Assembly (NCBI GenBank): GCA_905221605.1
Contig: CAJNDS010000513.1
Coordinates: 871,246 to 935,245 of the forward strand
Source of the DNA: Symbiodinium natans
Lineage: Eukaryota; Sar; Dinophyceae; Suessiales; Symbiodiniaceae
Direction of reading: 5' to 3'
DNA length: 64,000 bases
The position numbers and the translations under genes are program-made. The notes below the pieces were generated by a model, which was not told the origin of the DNA, made no database searches, and saw only the letters and a program-made list of their open reading frames with translations. Positions 1 to 11,559 of the stretch are shown in pieces (within the stretch, counting starts at the first letter, position 1; each line of letters opens with the position of its first letter).

Positions 1-60
1 CTAGTACTGATACGTACTAGATACTCTACTACTCCTACTCCTACTCTACTCTTCCAACTC
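1..60. repeat. CTA/CTACTCC-rich short repeat at left edge
   Basis: The first ~55 bases are degenerate CTA/CTACTCC triplets. This is the complement of the GTAGGAGTAG motif just before and within the GTA array at the right edge. The repeat is cut by the window start. Confidence 0.5.
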
Positions 61-1043
61 CTATCCTGCCTAGTGCTGCCACGTCCCAAGCACCTCTTCA
101 AACCCCAAACGAAACACTGCAAAGCCTTCCCAGAACAAACCAAGACCTTATAAGCTCTGAACACTTGAAGCGTAAACGTCTCGAGACTTGGAGTTTCACC
201 AGGTTCTGGCAAGTGCGTGGCTTGTGTGGATCTGCCTGGATGGGTGAACAAGGCACGAGACGCGCGTTGCAAGAGCGACAGTGGCACGCGGCCACAAGCA
301 GTCCTCAGCACTTCTACCTCAACCGTGAACGTAATTCGAAACCCTACAGCGGGTGCCGTATTCCAGGTGTACAAACGTTCGTTGAAGAATCCAGCCGCCA
401 GCCCTCTTTGGTATGTGCCAACGAACCAGCCTTTGCTTTAGCACCCCTGGCAAACATGCAACCCTAAACCCCCAGGAATTTCAACCGCAAGCTTTAAGAT
501 TCGATCCCTGTGCATCCCACGATTTCTTGCTGGCTGGAGGCAATGTCCGGAGTTGCAAAAGAGTCATCGGTGTGCATGGAAGCTTTCATAGCAGGAGCCC
601 AGAAATTTGAAACAATGTCGACTTGACAAGCTTTCCCATATTTCCCAGGCTAGGGCAAGTGGGCCTTTGGAGTTCGGTGCGCATCTGTCACCGCCCATGT
701 TCAGGCGGGCGAGAACTGCCTTGGGGCCCAGTGCTCTGCGGAGAAATTTCAAGGCTCCTCGGTCCTAGGGCTCCTGTGAAGAGGATGGTGGTGTTGTTCC
801 ATAACAGTTCGGTATACCACGAAGGGGTTCGTAGGTCTGGTACGCACATGGAGCATCCAAAATTCATCATCTTCATTTCCGGCAGACATGTGGCTCAGCT
901 CCTCAGGGGCCGCACCCAAGTTCGGATCCTGCGAACACAATGCAAAGACCAAAGACTCTAAGTCGTGGATCCAACCCTTCACCCTCAAACTCTGAAGCCT
1001 TCAAGCCAGAAGCCTGCAAGCCAAAAGCTCAGCTTTCTCCGAG
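61..1043. other. Non-coding, telomere-like filler
   Basis: This stretch holds scattered CCCTAAA-like words (for example near 460-475 and 985-1000) and short chance ORFs. The open frames overlap in several phases and none has motifs I recognise. I see no supported gene here. Confidence 0.5.
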
Positions 1044-1073
1044 GCTTCTCTTCGAATGATGTGTGCTGCAAAT
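1044..1073 (+). CDS. Candidate micro-exon, cysteine-rich, unknown protein
   Basis: The segment follows AG at 1042-1043 and starts with G. C-rich telomere-like words lie upstream and G-rich ones downstream (from ~1145). One frame reads FSSNDVCCKC, a cysteine-rich extracellular-looking peptide, and the island can end before a GC at 1074. The frame stays open past this point, so the end is uncertain. No family is recognised. Confidence 0.3.
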
Positions 1074-2639
1074 GCGGAGGAGGGCAGCAGGTGAGGGGAA
1101 AAACTTGGAGGGGCCCAGGAATGGGTGGGGGGATTGCGGCATGCCGTGTTCAGGGTTCAGGGCTTGGGGCGTTTGGCGGTTCCCCGAGCCTGCTTTTCGT
1201 TATCGCAGCTACTATCCTTTAGCTGGAGGTGGTTCTGGCTATCATCGGGCCACCAGAAGCCTTATGTTGGGGAATCTGCTGCAACTTGGCCTTCCTGCAA
1301 AAGGGACCCTGGTTTCCAAGAAGCTCCTTTGCCTCTTCAAGCTCGGGAGCCCGGAGAGGCTGCGACAAAGTTCTCTTACTTCGTGGGCCCCATCGCGCTG
1401 AGCGCGACGCAGGTGGTTGGCCACCCGGTCCCTCGAACTGCCAGTCGCGTGGCCGCAAGGTGGAGTTTGGGCGAGGGGTCTTGGCGAGTTTGATGGTAGT
1501 TTCAGGTAGCTTTGGATCTGCCCTGGACCTAGACCCGGCAGGCTTTGGGGCAGGGATCAGGCATGATCAAGGCCCCCTTCACAACCCCAAACCCTTCACA
1601 GTCATTGGGGGTGTCTTTGCGTTCTAGGGCCTTTGATACCTAGAATCCCCGATTTTTTGTTAACCCCTACCCTGCTCAAAGGCAAGTATTCCGTGGACAA
1701 AGCGCTCTGGCTGCAAGTTTGGCAGTCCTACGCCACGCACGGTGTGATCGGCTTGGGTGTGCCTCACACACCAGTGAGGGGGAGGGGGGGGGGGGCACCA
1801 CGCAACCACGCCTTATAAAGCCCAAGCCCGAAACCCGCAACTCAGGATTGTGAGCTAGCGAAGTTCGGGCTGTCGATCCACCCGCAGACCGGCGTACCCG
1901 GGCGGCATCCTTTGGGGCAAGAAATCTTCGGAGAGCCCAACAGGGTTTTGTAGGGCTTTAGTAGGGTTTGTATGGGATGTGAAAATTAGCACTGATTTGT
2001 TGGACCTTATAGGGTCTGATTGGGCATAGAGGGAGCCCAATGTACCCCTTAGTTCATGAAGCTTCGTCTATACTTCCTAGATTTACAAGGGTTCGTCACG
2101 TCTCTAGAATGAAGGACCTTCTGTCCTTGCTGGGCCAGGGTTGGGTTCAGTGGGTTGCCTTACAGTAGATCCGAGCCCTAAGATCTCGAAAGATCATGTC
2201 AATATGGGGTGCTTGGAGGCCATGAGCATAGTTTTTTTTTCTGGAATTTTCGGGTATTTTGTTCAGGGGTCCTCACAACAAGGATCCTACCAGTAAGGGT
2301 TGAAAACTTATGCTCCCATATTTTCTGAAACTCCCACCCTGGGTCCGGGCAAAATGGAAGCCTAAGAAATGCTGCTTCAGACCCTGAATCTTCAACTCTA
2401 ACCCTTAGCCAAAACCCAAAGCCGGCTCGCAAGTTGACGTCTCAGCTGTGTTCTACAGATTGCTGATGCTCACGATGCTTTTGACGAACAGGGCGATCGT
2501 GGTCAGTATGGTGATTTTGATGCTGGTGCTCATGATAAGGCTGTTGCACCCTAAAACCCCAAAGGCCTAGACCCAAAACCCCACACCTAATTAAACACTA
2601 AGCCTCTAAGCTTTGTGCCCTCTCACCCGCTGTCACGAG
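1074..2639. other. Intron or spacer, telomere-like filler
   Basis: G-rich TTCAGGG/TTTAGGG-like words dominate at 1145-1190, and C-rich words dominate at 2540-2610 just before the next exon-like island. The part at 1220-1450 is open in three frames, with no domain seen. A degenerate GATGCTGATG segment lies at 2460-2545. Confidence 0.4.
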
Positions 2640-2699
2640 GCACTGGAGCTGGCCCCGGGCTGTAGCCAGGTCGGCTGCGGCAGCACCGACTCCATCGAT
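2640..2699 (+). CDS. Candidate micro-exon, unknown protein
   Basis: This is exactly 20 codons between AG|G (AG at 2638-2639) and T|GC (GC at 2700-2701). The frame reads ALELAPGCSQVGCGSTDSID, with mostly G or C in third codon positions, unlike the flanks. Upstream is C-rich (ACCCCAAAGG, CCCTAAAACC) and downstream is G-rich (GGGTTGAGGGTTTAGG), the same polarity change seen at the lectin exons. It starts and ends in phase 0. Function is unknown. Confidence 0.45.
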
Positions 2700-5030
2700 G
2701 CTTGCACCTGTTGAGCCCTGAATGGGTTGAGGGTTTAGGACCTTAGGATTGAGGGGACATCCAGAAGACCTCCAGTAAAAATGGGTTGAGAGGAAAGAAC
2801 GATCTGGCTAATGTTCGCCTGCTGTGACGAATCCCCCCCCCCCCATCCGCCCTTGATTGATTCAATCTGTCCGGTAGGGGGCCGAACAATATAATTGCTC
2901 AGCGCTTGGGGTTTAAAGGGTTTGTAGTGTCGTTTGGCGGGGGCTTGTGTTTTACTAGGGTTTCTTCTAGAAAGGGAACCCTGAAACCAATTCCCTTCCT
3001 CGGCATTTTTTGTTGGGAGTTGATACATGCCAATTCAACATCAACAATTTCGTCGTAATTAGCAGTGTCTGCAGGTTTTTCTGTTCAATCGGTTTGTTTG
3101 TTTAGTCGTCCAATCGGTCTGCTGAATTGGTTGGGGCGCTGTTGCCGGCGATATTGCAGAAGCCAGTATGAAGTTTCGACGCCATACTCCCGGTTTTCAG
3201 CCTCGAAGTTGAGAATGGTCTCGGACTAAGGCACTAAGGGTGGATGAGGCTTCAAGTTTTCGGTGTATAGGTGCATGGATTGCGAGTTTAGCGACGGGGG
3301 TCCTTCTGTCGATGCTGCTGATGATGATGATGATGATGATGGTGGTGCTGAACGTTCACAAATTACAAGTGTTTCTGTCGATGTCGTTGTCCAACTACCA
3401 CTGAGGAAGTCAAGTGCACGGTCACAGCGGAACAGGACCCGGCGGTGCTGCGTGCCGTAGACAGAATGAGCTTAGGCACGACAGGTTTGATGAGAGTTGT
3501 GGTTTGTGGGACTAGGGTTTTGAAAAGATGACTTTTCATTCCTTGGAGCAGCATGATGGCGGGCACACCACATGCTCTTGTTATCTATAGTCCATTTTGC
3601 TGGTGCATTATGTTGTGAATTTGGGGTGGGGTCTCTCCTTCGGTGAACACAGACACTTGTACTGAACATCAGCCAGTCAGCCAGTAATTGCTTGAATCGT
3701 CGGCACGTCGTAGACCCGAACGCCGAACTTTGGGCCTTGAGCCCTTGACTCATTTGACTCCTACAGCCGTTGGCTTCCTCAACCCAGACCCTAAGACCCA
3801 GCAGTGTGGCTTGTGCTGCATGGCGGGTGGCAAAAACGAAGACCCTGCATTAAGGCTGCGTCCCCCACGTTTGCCGCGCAAAACGTTGGTCACGGGGGGG
3901 GGGGGGGGGGGGGGGCGGGGAGGGGGGTGGGTGGGGGGGATGGTTACGACCATGTTATTGAAACCTGTGATAATGCCCACAGCACTGGACAGTTTCGCAT
4001 TTTGCCTTTTACAAAGACGTTTCTGCAACCAGGCGCAATGGCACAAGTGTTCATGCCGTTTGCGATCATGCCCAAAAGACTGTTGTTTGCCTCGTTTTTG
4101 CTTCTTTCAGCAACATAGAAGGCCGCGGCCACAAATCAAGTAGTGGACAATGCAAAAAACACAACCACCGGCTCGAACACACAGATTTTGCCGAATGCAG
4201 GTTTTGTGGACCGTTTTACATCTGTGTCTTGCAACTTGGTTCTGCAAGACGCAAACTACACACGCAAACTTGCAAAAAGTTTGCCGGACGTATCCACATA
4301 TGCCTACACTAGCAAATCCTCTGCAATATCATGGTGCGCCGAACCCTCTGTGCCTGCCAATGAAATTGAAATGTCGTCATGAAGTCCCAGAAATTCTGCC
4401 AAGTCAAGATTAACTATTCCTACGAAGATCTGAGCACTCGTATCAAGAATGTGGTGGACGCAGCCTAAATTAAAAGTGCTGTTAAAAGGGAACCCTACAC
4501 CTCAAGACCCTGAACTGAAAACTTAAATGCCGGATGGCGAGAGGAAGGCGGGCTGACTGCACAAGCTACTCTCGACGTGTTGGCTGGGGATGTGCTTTGG
4601 GCATGCATTGCGGCTGCTTTTTGTTAGTCTTTCGGTGTGGGGTGCTTCTCCAGGTTCGGAGGAGTAAATGATCGTATGATCCGGGGCGCTTGATGGTGGT
4701 GTGTGTGAAAGTACGTGTGCTTGCGACCTATACTGCCAGGGATGCCCAGAGCTTTCCTTTTGTCCCCAAAAACACACATGTCCAGGAAACACGCATGCCA
4801 ACACACACATGCTACTTCTGTTGCAGCGTGCCCGCACTAACCCCGTACCCTCAAATCCCAAACCCATGACCCAAACCTTCTGAAGAACCCTGTAACTCCC
4901 CGACCCTCAGCCTAAAACCCGAACCTCAGAACCCGACAGGACACCTAAGCCCTACAGGTTGAGCACTGCATCTTGTTACTTTGTTCTGGCTTCGTAAGGG
5001 GTGTAAAGGGAAATCACCTCCAGTGCTGAG
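2700..5030. other. Intron or spacer with GAT triplets and a long G-run
   Basis: The left end is G-rich telomere-like (2715-2760) and the right end is C-rich telomere-like (4840-4965). Between them are a C homopolymer near 2835, a (GAT)n stretch at ~3318-3342 and the G-rich run annotated separately. ORFs of 60-150 codons here read through homopolymers and are not supported as genes. Confidence 0.4.
3894..3941. repeat. Long G homopolymer, G-quadruplex-prone
   Basis: There is an almost unbroken run of about 20 G, followed by GGGG/GGGGGG blocks split by single C, A or T. Several runs of at least four G lie within ~45 bases, enough for a quadruplex. Homopolymer length is often unreliable in assemblies. 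Confidence 0.8.
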
Positions 5031-5081
5031 GTCGGCTACGGCTCGGAGCCTGTAGTGCTCTACAGCGGCGCCAGCTCCAGT
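5031..5081 (+). CDS. Candidate micro-exon, unknown protein (GYG...VLY motif)
   Basis: This is 17 codons between AG|G (AG 5029-5030) and T|GC (GC 5082-5083). The translation is VGYGSEPVVLYSGASSS. The island at 10047 reads GYGPSSDVLYATVG, so the two look like copies of one short module (GYG-x-VLY). Flank polarity is C-rich before and G-rich after. Phase is 0 at both ends. No family is recognised. Confidence 0.45.
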
Positions 5082-6191
5082 GCCGTGCCGGCGCTGAGTC
5101 TCGGCGTGTGTGGTAGGGGAGCCTTGGGGTTCAGATATAATGTTCGGGGCTTTTTTGAATTTGGAAGCTTTTTCGGAAGAGCACCCCGTTACTCGATTCC
5201 GACACATTGCGCTTGCCTTACAGCTTGTCCCTTGGGCTTCATAATTTGGGGATTCTCCCGTGAAAAGCGGTGCCGCACCCACTCCCCTTAAACCCTAGAC
5301 CCTGAACTCCTAATCTCTCACACCCAATGCCCAAAAACACCCTGGACCCTTAAAACCAAAGAAGCCTCAAACCTGAAAACTTCAACTCTGAACGTCCAGG
5401 CCCAACCGACCTTCGGCTTTGGTTTAGGACTTAGAGTCTGAGAATCGTAGCACTGTTGGATTTAGGGGTAGCTCGGGGCTAAAGCCTGTGAAGCCTCTCT
5501 ACCCTTACAAAACCCCACGAAGCCCCAGAGTCTTGACAAACCTCCATAACGCCCTCAGAAAGACCCTACAAAGCAAGACCCCTAGTGAACGCTAAACGGC
5601 CCTTCTCGAAAACCCAAACAAATTCTCCAAGCCCGAGGAATGCCGAGGCCGCCGGTTCGGGCCAGTTTGGGGGCTTGGCCTGCATCCCAGGGGATGCCAG
5701 CCCCCCGGCAGCCAAGTGGTATTCCTCCACGTTCAGGGTTTGGGTTGCTTCGGGTCACAGGGTCGAGTGCTTCGGTTTCTCGAATATATCTTGACGAGGA
5801 AACCACCAATACCCCTAGTCTACTCAGGCCTTGATGCAAGAAGATGGTGATAAAGGCTGCTGTAGGGACTGTAGGGTCTTGGGGTTTCGGGGGGCTTTGG
5901 GTTTAAGAGTTGTTTGGGCAGCAGGAGGGTTGAGTGTTGTAGACGGTGCGTGGAGGGTTTAAACGGGTATAGAAAGATTTTTTGTTCAGGGGGTCTAGGC
6001 TCTAGAAGGCGTTCTACGGTTCAGGGAAGTTACGGCTCGAGGGGTTTGCGGGGCTCAGGCGTGTAGGATCTGGGAGTTGTCTAGAAGGGGAAATAGGGAG
6101 ATTTATGACGTTTTGTGTCGGATGTTGTGCATCCCAAAATATTTTTGTGTCGGGCTTAGGGGTTGAGATTTGCGGTTTATGGTTCGGACTT

Positions 6192-6225
<34 letters not shown>

Positions 6226-6253
6226 CCTTCCTTTCGGGGGGGGCTATGCGTGC

Positions 6254-6292
<39 letters not shown>

Positions 6293-6304
6293 CAAGCGTG
6301 CAGT

Positions 6305-6340
<36 letters not shown>

Positions 6341-6545
6341 GTTGGGACTTGGGGGTTTAGCAATTAGGGGCTTCGAGTCGGTTCCGCTCTCACAGGCCAG
6401 GCTTTCCCAAACTGGTTTGTGAGACGGTTCTGATTTCTGATGGAGTTGTCTGACTCGTTCCAAATCGCCTTGAGCACTCGGACACAAGGGCACACACACA
6501 CACAAACAAGCCGCCAGGCATTGAAACTGAGAAGGTGCAGCGAAG
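5082..6545. other. Intron or spacer, telomere-like filler
   Basis: G-rich words follow the candidate exon (5110-5150). C-rich words dominate 5290-5580, G-rich words 5880-6090, and the GA arrays follow. The C-to-G change near 5640-5760 may hide another exon, but I could not choose a frame. Confidence 0.35.
6193..6338. repeat. Three (GA)n arrays separated by two related spacers
   Basis: GA dinucleotide runs lie at about 6193-6224, 6256-6288 and 6305-6337. The spacers contain related words (GGGGGCTATGCGTGCAG, GGGGCCAAGCGTGCAG), so the unit spacer-plus-(GA)n was itself duplicated. The Arg-Glu or Ser-Leu ORFs through it are repeat artefacts. Confidence 0.85.
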
Positions 6546-6682
6546 GTTGCAGCTCGAAGGTGCGTCGGGTGTTGGCGTCTGTTCGCGTTTCGTGTCGCTG
6601 AAGGCAGCTGGCTCGCGCTGGATACCGACACGGGGAAGCTGTCGCTGAAGTCGGGCCAGCAAAGCGCAGGTGCGGACTCTTG
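6546..6682 (+). CDS. Candidate exon, unknown protein
   Basis: One of the longest exon-like islands: 45 codons plus two bases, open throughout. It lies between AG|G (AG 6544-6545) and TG|GC (GC 6683-6684). The C-terminal part reads LALDTDTGKLSLKSG, then QQSAGADS, which looks like a genuine globular or repeat protein. G/C-ending codons are frequent. The downstream flank turns G-rich at once (GGGGCTCAGGGTTTCAG). It ends in phase 2, so the split codon would be TGG if the next exon starts with G. An inner AG|G near 6669 could give a shorter exon. Confidence 0.5.
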
Positions 6683-6916
6683 GCGGCTGGGGCTCAGGGT
6701 TTCAGACTAGAAGCCCAAGCCTTGTAGGCCCTGCACGCCTGAATAATCCCTTCAAGCCTGAGTAAGGAGGTCAGTCTCGTAGCCTTTGGGCTTTTGAAGC
6801 TTTGAGACTCCGCAAAAGGACCCGAGGGTCGAAGCCTTGAAGAGGAGCCGCCTTCAAGCCCTGGATCCTTCTGTTTGTGTGGAGCTCCCAAGTCCTTGAA
6901 GCGTTATTCTGGGCAG

Positions 6917-6959
6917 GAGGGCTCACCGGCGCCAAGGGCGAAACGATGGGCGAAGGCTT
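6917..6959 (+). CDS. Candidate micro-exon, unknown protein
   Basis: The segment follows GGGCAG|G and ends TT|GC at 6960-6961. In the chosen frame it reads GLTGAKGETMGEG. Downstream begins a clear G-rich telomere-like run (GGGGTTTAGGGTTCACGG). Other frames are also open, so the peptide is uncertain. Confidence 0.3.
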
Positions 6960-7479
6960 GCCCAGAAACATGGGGTTTAGGGTTCACGGTTACTGTTTAG
7001 GGCTGGCACGAAATGAACCAGATCCTATGGGGCACTGGCTAGGGATTCTGGGTTTTGGGTTCGGGAGGGTCGGCTCATGTGATTTCCTGAGTTTGGGATT
7101 GTGGTTCTGTGTTTCTTCGGACCTGTTTGACCTGAGAGCTTCGTTTTTGACGAGAACCCGAAACCCTCTGCCCAAACCACGAAGCCCAAGCAAGATCCCT
7201 AAACCCTTAAAAAAGCCCCGGCCTCAAACCCTCTCGAATTGGCCTTCCAACATCCACTGTAGGGGACCTGTGGAGGACTTCTTACAGCCCGAAACACCAA
7301 CTGCTGAAGAGGCTCCGTGTTCGCGATGTGAACATCCCGGCCAAATTAATCGATCTAGAATGCTTCTTGGGTATACATAGTAATGAGAACGAAAATTGGA
7401 GTATCCTGCGTACATTATCATCGCAGCGACAATGTGTAAACTAGTGTGCTGAAGCAAATCGTTTGATTACATCATTCCA

Positions 7480-8172
7480 AGAGGCCACATCCTACTGCAA
7501 GATATCCTCTTCTGGGCCTCATTCCTAATTGACGTCAATTGGAATTTGGTAGTAAAAGGCCACGCTCTTGATAACTTCTCCTCTGTCTGACATTTAAAAA
7601 TGTAGATTAAAAGGCCTCAGAGGCTGCAGCCGAAGCAACTCTCATCTTCGTGAGGAATTCTAATCAGGAGTTTGCATTTACAGGCAACACCCGAAACAAT
7701 TATCAACTGGGAAAAGGAGAAGATTCGAGTTACGCATTTTAATTTTTTGAGGGGTCATACCCTAAGGTATCATCTTCTGGGCATCATTCGAAAGTTGATC
7801 TACTTGGGACTTGTTTCTTTGAAAGCCAACGCCCGAAGAAATCTTCCGGACCCTGTTCGTATGTAAACTTCATTAGAACTTGATGTTACAAAGCCACACC
7901 CGAAGAGATCCTTATCTGGGCTTCGTTCTTCATTAAGTGAATTTAGAATGTTGGTTAAAGAGACTCTGAGACATCCTCTTGTAAGCCTCATTCGAAAGTA
8001 AACCGAATTGGAACTTTATATCAAAAGGGCAGAAAGGGCAGCAGTCGAGTCCCTTGTGAAAAATATCAAAAGGCCATGCCGTCATGCCTACCCTAAAATC
8101 TCATCTCCCGGGCCTCATTCGCAATTAAACCAATTTAGAATTTTCTGTGAAAAGCCCACACCCGATTTCCAC
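7480..8172. repeat. Highly diverged ~70-bp tandem minisatellite
   Basis: Units begin near 7481, 7556, 7611, 7681, 7750, 7820, 7890, 7959, 8068 and 8151. Each starts with a word like AAAGGCCACACCCGAAGA, followed by ATCTGGGCCTCATTCG and an AT-rich tail. Divergence between units is high, so the array is old. The region is more AT-rich than its surroundings and lacks telomere-like words. Confidence 0.7.
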
Positions 8173-8382
8173 AAACGTTTTAAACATGAAGGGCAGATTT
8201 CGTAGAAAAAAGTTGGCAGGATCAGCATGTCCAGGATTTCCGCGAAATTGAAACCACGACGGGAAATGCAGGCCTCCTCGCATGCAAAGAAGCGTTGGAA
8301 ATTATGGAAAGAGTTGGCAGGCCCAAGATTTTCCACAAAATCTAGGCCCCAGCCCTGAACCTGGTGTGTGCATGCGTGCCTG

Positions 8383-8426
8383 CCTGCCTGCCTGCCTGCC
8401 TGCGTGCGCATGTGTGTGTGTGTGTG
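8383..8426. repeat. (CCTG)n followed by (GT)n
   Basis: Five or so CTGC/CCTG tetranucleotides pass into a TG dinucleotide run. This is a simple compound microsatellite. Confidence 0.8.
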
Positions 8427-8572
8427 ATGTACATACATTGCGTAGCCCGCCTTCAACACCTTACCGTGCAGACTATTGTAAGCATCAGATGCTTGTTCTA
8501 AACCCTCGCCTCTTCGTGTTTAATTGGGCCGGCCACAGGTATGCTGCCTTCGTGTAACTATGGCGCCAAAAA

Positions 8573-9180
8573 CCAGCACGGCGCAAGCGGGTGCAAGGGC
8601 GAGCGCAAGGGCCAGGAGCCCAAAACTCTAAGATCAGGCCGCCGCCTTGTCGTGTACAGGGTCAGGGGTCTGCAAGTTTAGGTGGGTAGAGGTTGGGGTT
8701 TAGGGCGGGTTGAGGGCGTAGGGGCTAGGGTCTGGGGGGCTTAGGGTTTGGGATGGTTTCGTATAGGATGTGTTCAGGGTTAGAGGTTAGTGGGTCTAGA
8801 GTCTAGAGTTTAGTTTCTCAGCGGGACTCGCGTCGCAAGGGACGCGCAAGGCTGGCGCAAGACCGCGTGGCCGATGTGGAGCCATGGGCCCTGACAAAAT
8901 AAAACTGGCTTGTACATGTCATGAAACATCGATTTCGGTGCTAAGCCTGTACTTCAAAACAGTGACAATCCAGCCGCATTACGGAATCATCGCTTCCAGT
9001 ACTGAGCTCGAACTACGAAACAGTGACAATCCAGCCAGCTTATGGAAACATCGCTTCTAGTACATAGTACAAACCCCCAGAAAACCTTGTCGGTACCACT
9101 TTTTGTAGTTGGCATGTTTGCCGACGTGGCCAAACACTAGCACGGCGCAAGGCGGCGCAAGGGCGAGGCGCAAGGGAACC
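8573..9180. repeat. GCGCAAGG-flanked segment with an internal ~62-bp tandem repeat
   Basis: A ~45-bp GC-rich block built of GCGCAAGG-like words (AGCACGGCGCAAG start) occurs at 8576-8618 and again, in direct orientation, at 9137-9178. A related block lies at 8831-8870. Between them, 8923-9068 holds two full copies and one partial copy of a ~62-bp unit containing ACAGTGACAATCCAGCC. The flanking direct repeats suggest a duplicated or inserted segment. No ORF is supported. Confidence 0.6.
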
Positions 9181-9499
9181 CTACGGCCTTAGGCTTGGCA
9201 TAAGAATTTAGAACAACATCCTGGCAATTTGAGTTCTTGTCGGCGTTACTCCGCGAGGCTCCGTATGCTCGGTGGAGAAGGGCGGCGCTGCCTGTCGCAA
9301 TGTGACGTCTCGGGCTTTGGTCTTTGAGTTTTCGGTGTCTCAATGCTTTGGGGGTGTCAGGGTTATAGGTTGATCGTTTTGTAGTCAGATTTTTAGGACT
9401 TCGGAGTTCTGCTAAAGGCCGTTAAAACTCGCCCGAGATCGTTTTCCAATGAGATTTAGGGGTTCACGATTTTGCTGAAGGCTTTTACAAGCGCCTGAG

Positions 9500-9570
9500 G
9501 CGAAAGGCAGCGTCGTCGTGCTGGCCCCGACGCGATGGACCGGGATGAGCTACAGCCTTCCGGTGTTTTA
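9500..9570 (+). CDS. Candidate exon region, unknown protein
   Basis: The open segment after AG|G (AG 9498-9499) reads AKGSVVVLAPTRWTGMSY and stops at TAG near 9569, so the true exon ends earlier. GC donors are possible at 9520-9521 and later. Downstream is G-rich telomere-like (GAGGGTTTTCGGGTTTAG). No family is recognised. Confidence 0.35.
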
Positions 9571-10046
9571 GAAGTTAGATGTTCCGGATTGAGGGTTTTC
9601 GGGTTTAGTTTAAGCGATCTGCAACGGCCTGGCTGGAAAGGGCCCGAAAACTTCGGAATCCTGCCTGCTATAGTCCTTGGGAACGTGGTTGATTCATCAA
9701 GGGGGTTGGGTGCCCAAAAACGGTCCCACAAAAGGGCCCCGCTTTCCGACCCTAAGGTAATTCCTTGGGTGGTATCCTGCGAAAGCTCAGAGCGAGCGGG
9801 AAAGGGAAACAAGCAGCAATGTTATCGTGAAGGATGGGGTTAGAAGGCATCCTATGCGTGGACATACCGCCGTACTCACCGGGAACGCTGGGGCGCTATC
9901 CCATAAAAACTACTGCCACGGCGCGGTGAGACTCCCTAAATTCTAGGCCTTAAACCTGCTTTTGCCGGAATTTCAACACTGCCCGCTCCTGCACCTAAAG
10001 CCCCCCCAAATATCAACTCCTTCAAAAGCAGACCCTCAGCCCAAAG

Positions 10047-10135
10047 GCTACGGCCCGAGCAGCGACGTGCTCTACGCCACCGTCGGGGAGAAGTCGCCCA
10101 TCCTGTGGCCCACAGCAGAGGGCGATGGCCGGATC
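10047..10135 (+). CDS. Candidate exon, unknown protein (GYG...VLY motif)
   Basis: The segment starts at AG|GC (AG 10045-10046) and stays open through codons with strong G/C third positions. The reading is GYGPSSDVLYATVGEK, then SPILWPTAEGDGR. It shares GYG-x-VLY with the island at 5031. A GC follows at 10136-10137, though an end a few codons earlier is possible. No known domain is recognised. Confidence 0.45.
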
Positions 10136-10537
10136 GCTTGGTTTCTTCAAATCTTGCAGCCTGTGAATGGTCATGGGGCGTCTGTTACTTTTGGATGCAT
10201 CATGTTGTGCGCGCTAAGAAGGCGCGAACTTCTTAAAGATTGCATAGCCTCGCCTGAGCGCAGAGCTCACAGTATTGTAGATTTCGTCGTCGTCATGCGT
10301 GGGCTCTTGTGTTGCACCTTGCGGCACTGATCCTCAAAAGTTTCGACCCCTTAGACGGCTTCATGCCAAACAGGCGATGACCCAAAACCCTAAACACCTG
10401 CAGATCAGTCATCGGTCAAACTTTGAAAAACACGCAGGAGGCGCAGAACGGTGTTCCGCGCTGTGATAAATCCTGAAGAAAGCTTTAAATCTGAAACCCT
10501 AAACCCCGATCAAAGCCCCTATATCCTAATCCCGGAG

Positions 10538-10605
10538 GTCTACCTCCCACGCGCTTCTCTGCCAGCTGTGCGGGCTCGGCTTTCGCTTTCGACGTCATCA
10601 GCGGT
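10538..10605 (+). CDS. Candidate micro-exon, unknown protein
   Basis: The island lies between AG|G (AG 10536-10537) and T|GC (GC 10606-10607), with the strongest polarity change in this part. Upstream is CCCTAAACCCC and downstream is TTTTCGGGGTTTACAG. The preferred frame reads PPTRFSASCAGSAFAFDVIS. A second frame is also open, so the peptide is tentative. Confidence 0.35.
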
Positions 10606-11319
10606 GCCTCTGCGATCGGTTTGCTGATTTCCAGTGTTTTCGGGGTTTACAGTTCAGGGTTAAGGGATTTGCGTCTTCATGAATGATTGATGGGCTTCGA
10701 GCTCGGGAGTTGTTAGGGCTTAAGGTTACTGCAAGTCATCTGGTGAAGGACGGGTGTGGGCCGGATAGCGTATAGAATGTTTTTTAAAGCTTGATGGCAA
10801 TGCTCGTGAATTCTGCAGTGGCCTGCAGAGTTGTCCTCGACATCCCAGACCCCAAATGGTGAACTCGAAGTCTTAAACCTTGCACCGCAGCATGGAATTC
10901 TGATGAGACTTAGGGGGGGTCAGTCGAGAGAGGCGAAGACAGCCGATGAAGCAGGGGTGTGTAGTTGTTGCTGCTCGGGAGGTATCGGGAGGTTCATGGT
11001 TTAGCTGCTTTTGCTTTTTCCGCTTACGAGGAAAGGAAGCTGTGCTTAAATCTCAAATGCTACTGTAAAGCCTCAATTGGCCTCAATCGTATACCGGGCT
11101 ACGCCACACACAGTAAGCTTCCGGGCTTTGGGGCTTAGGATGATTCAGGGTTTAGAGGGTTTAGGGTGGCGGCCCGGAGGATGGGCTGAGTGTGTAGGGA
11201 GTTCTGGATTATGTCGGGGTCTGGGGGGGTTAGGGTTAGAGTAGTTCGAGGGGCTGAAAAGTATGCCTCTAGTTGTAGGGACCCAGTATGTGGTATGAAA
11301 GTCATTTCTTTGCGTATAG

Positions 11320-11369
11320 GAGGTGGAAACTTCTCCTTTGCCCTGGAGCTCTCAGCGGTGACAGCCAGT
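11320..11369 (+). CDS. Candidate micro-exon, unknown protein
   Basis: The segment follows ATAG|G and ends T|GC at 11370-11371. The frame reads GGNFSFALELSAVTAS, and a stop comes soon after in the same frame, which supports ending here. G-rich telomere-like sequence lies upstream instead of C-rich, so this candidate fits the general pattern less well. Confidence 0.35.
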
Positions 11370-11559
11370 GCTGTACCTATATAACTAGCAGCATTCTGAG
11401 CAACAGTCCGGGAATCTCAAGTCCTAAACCTCAGGAGGTGCCACCTAAAAGCTCAACCCCACACGGCCCGACCCAGGTGTCGCTACCTGGGACGGCCATC
11501 AGTATCCCGGTGTGTTTTTTAGTCCAGAAGAGGATCAAATAGAGAAGGTTCGATGATGA

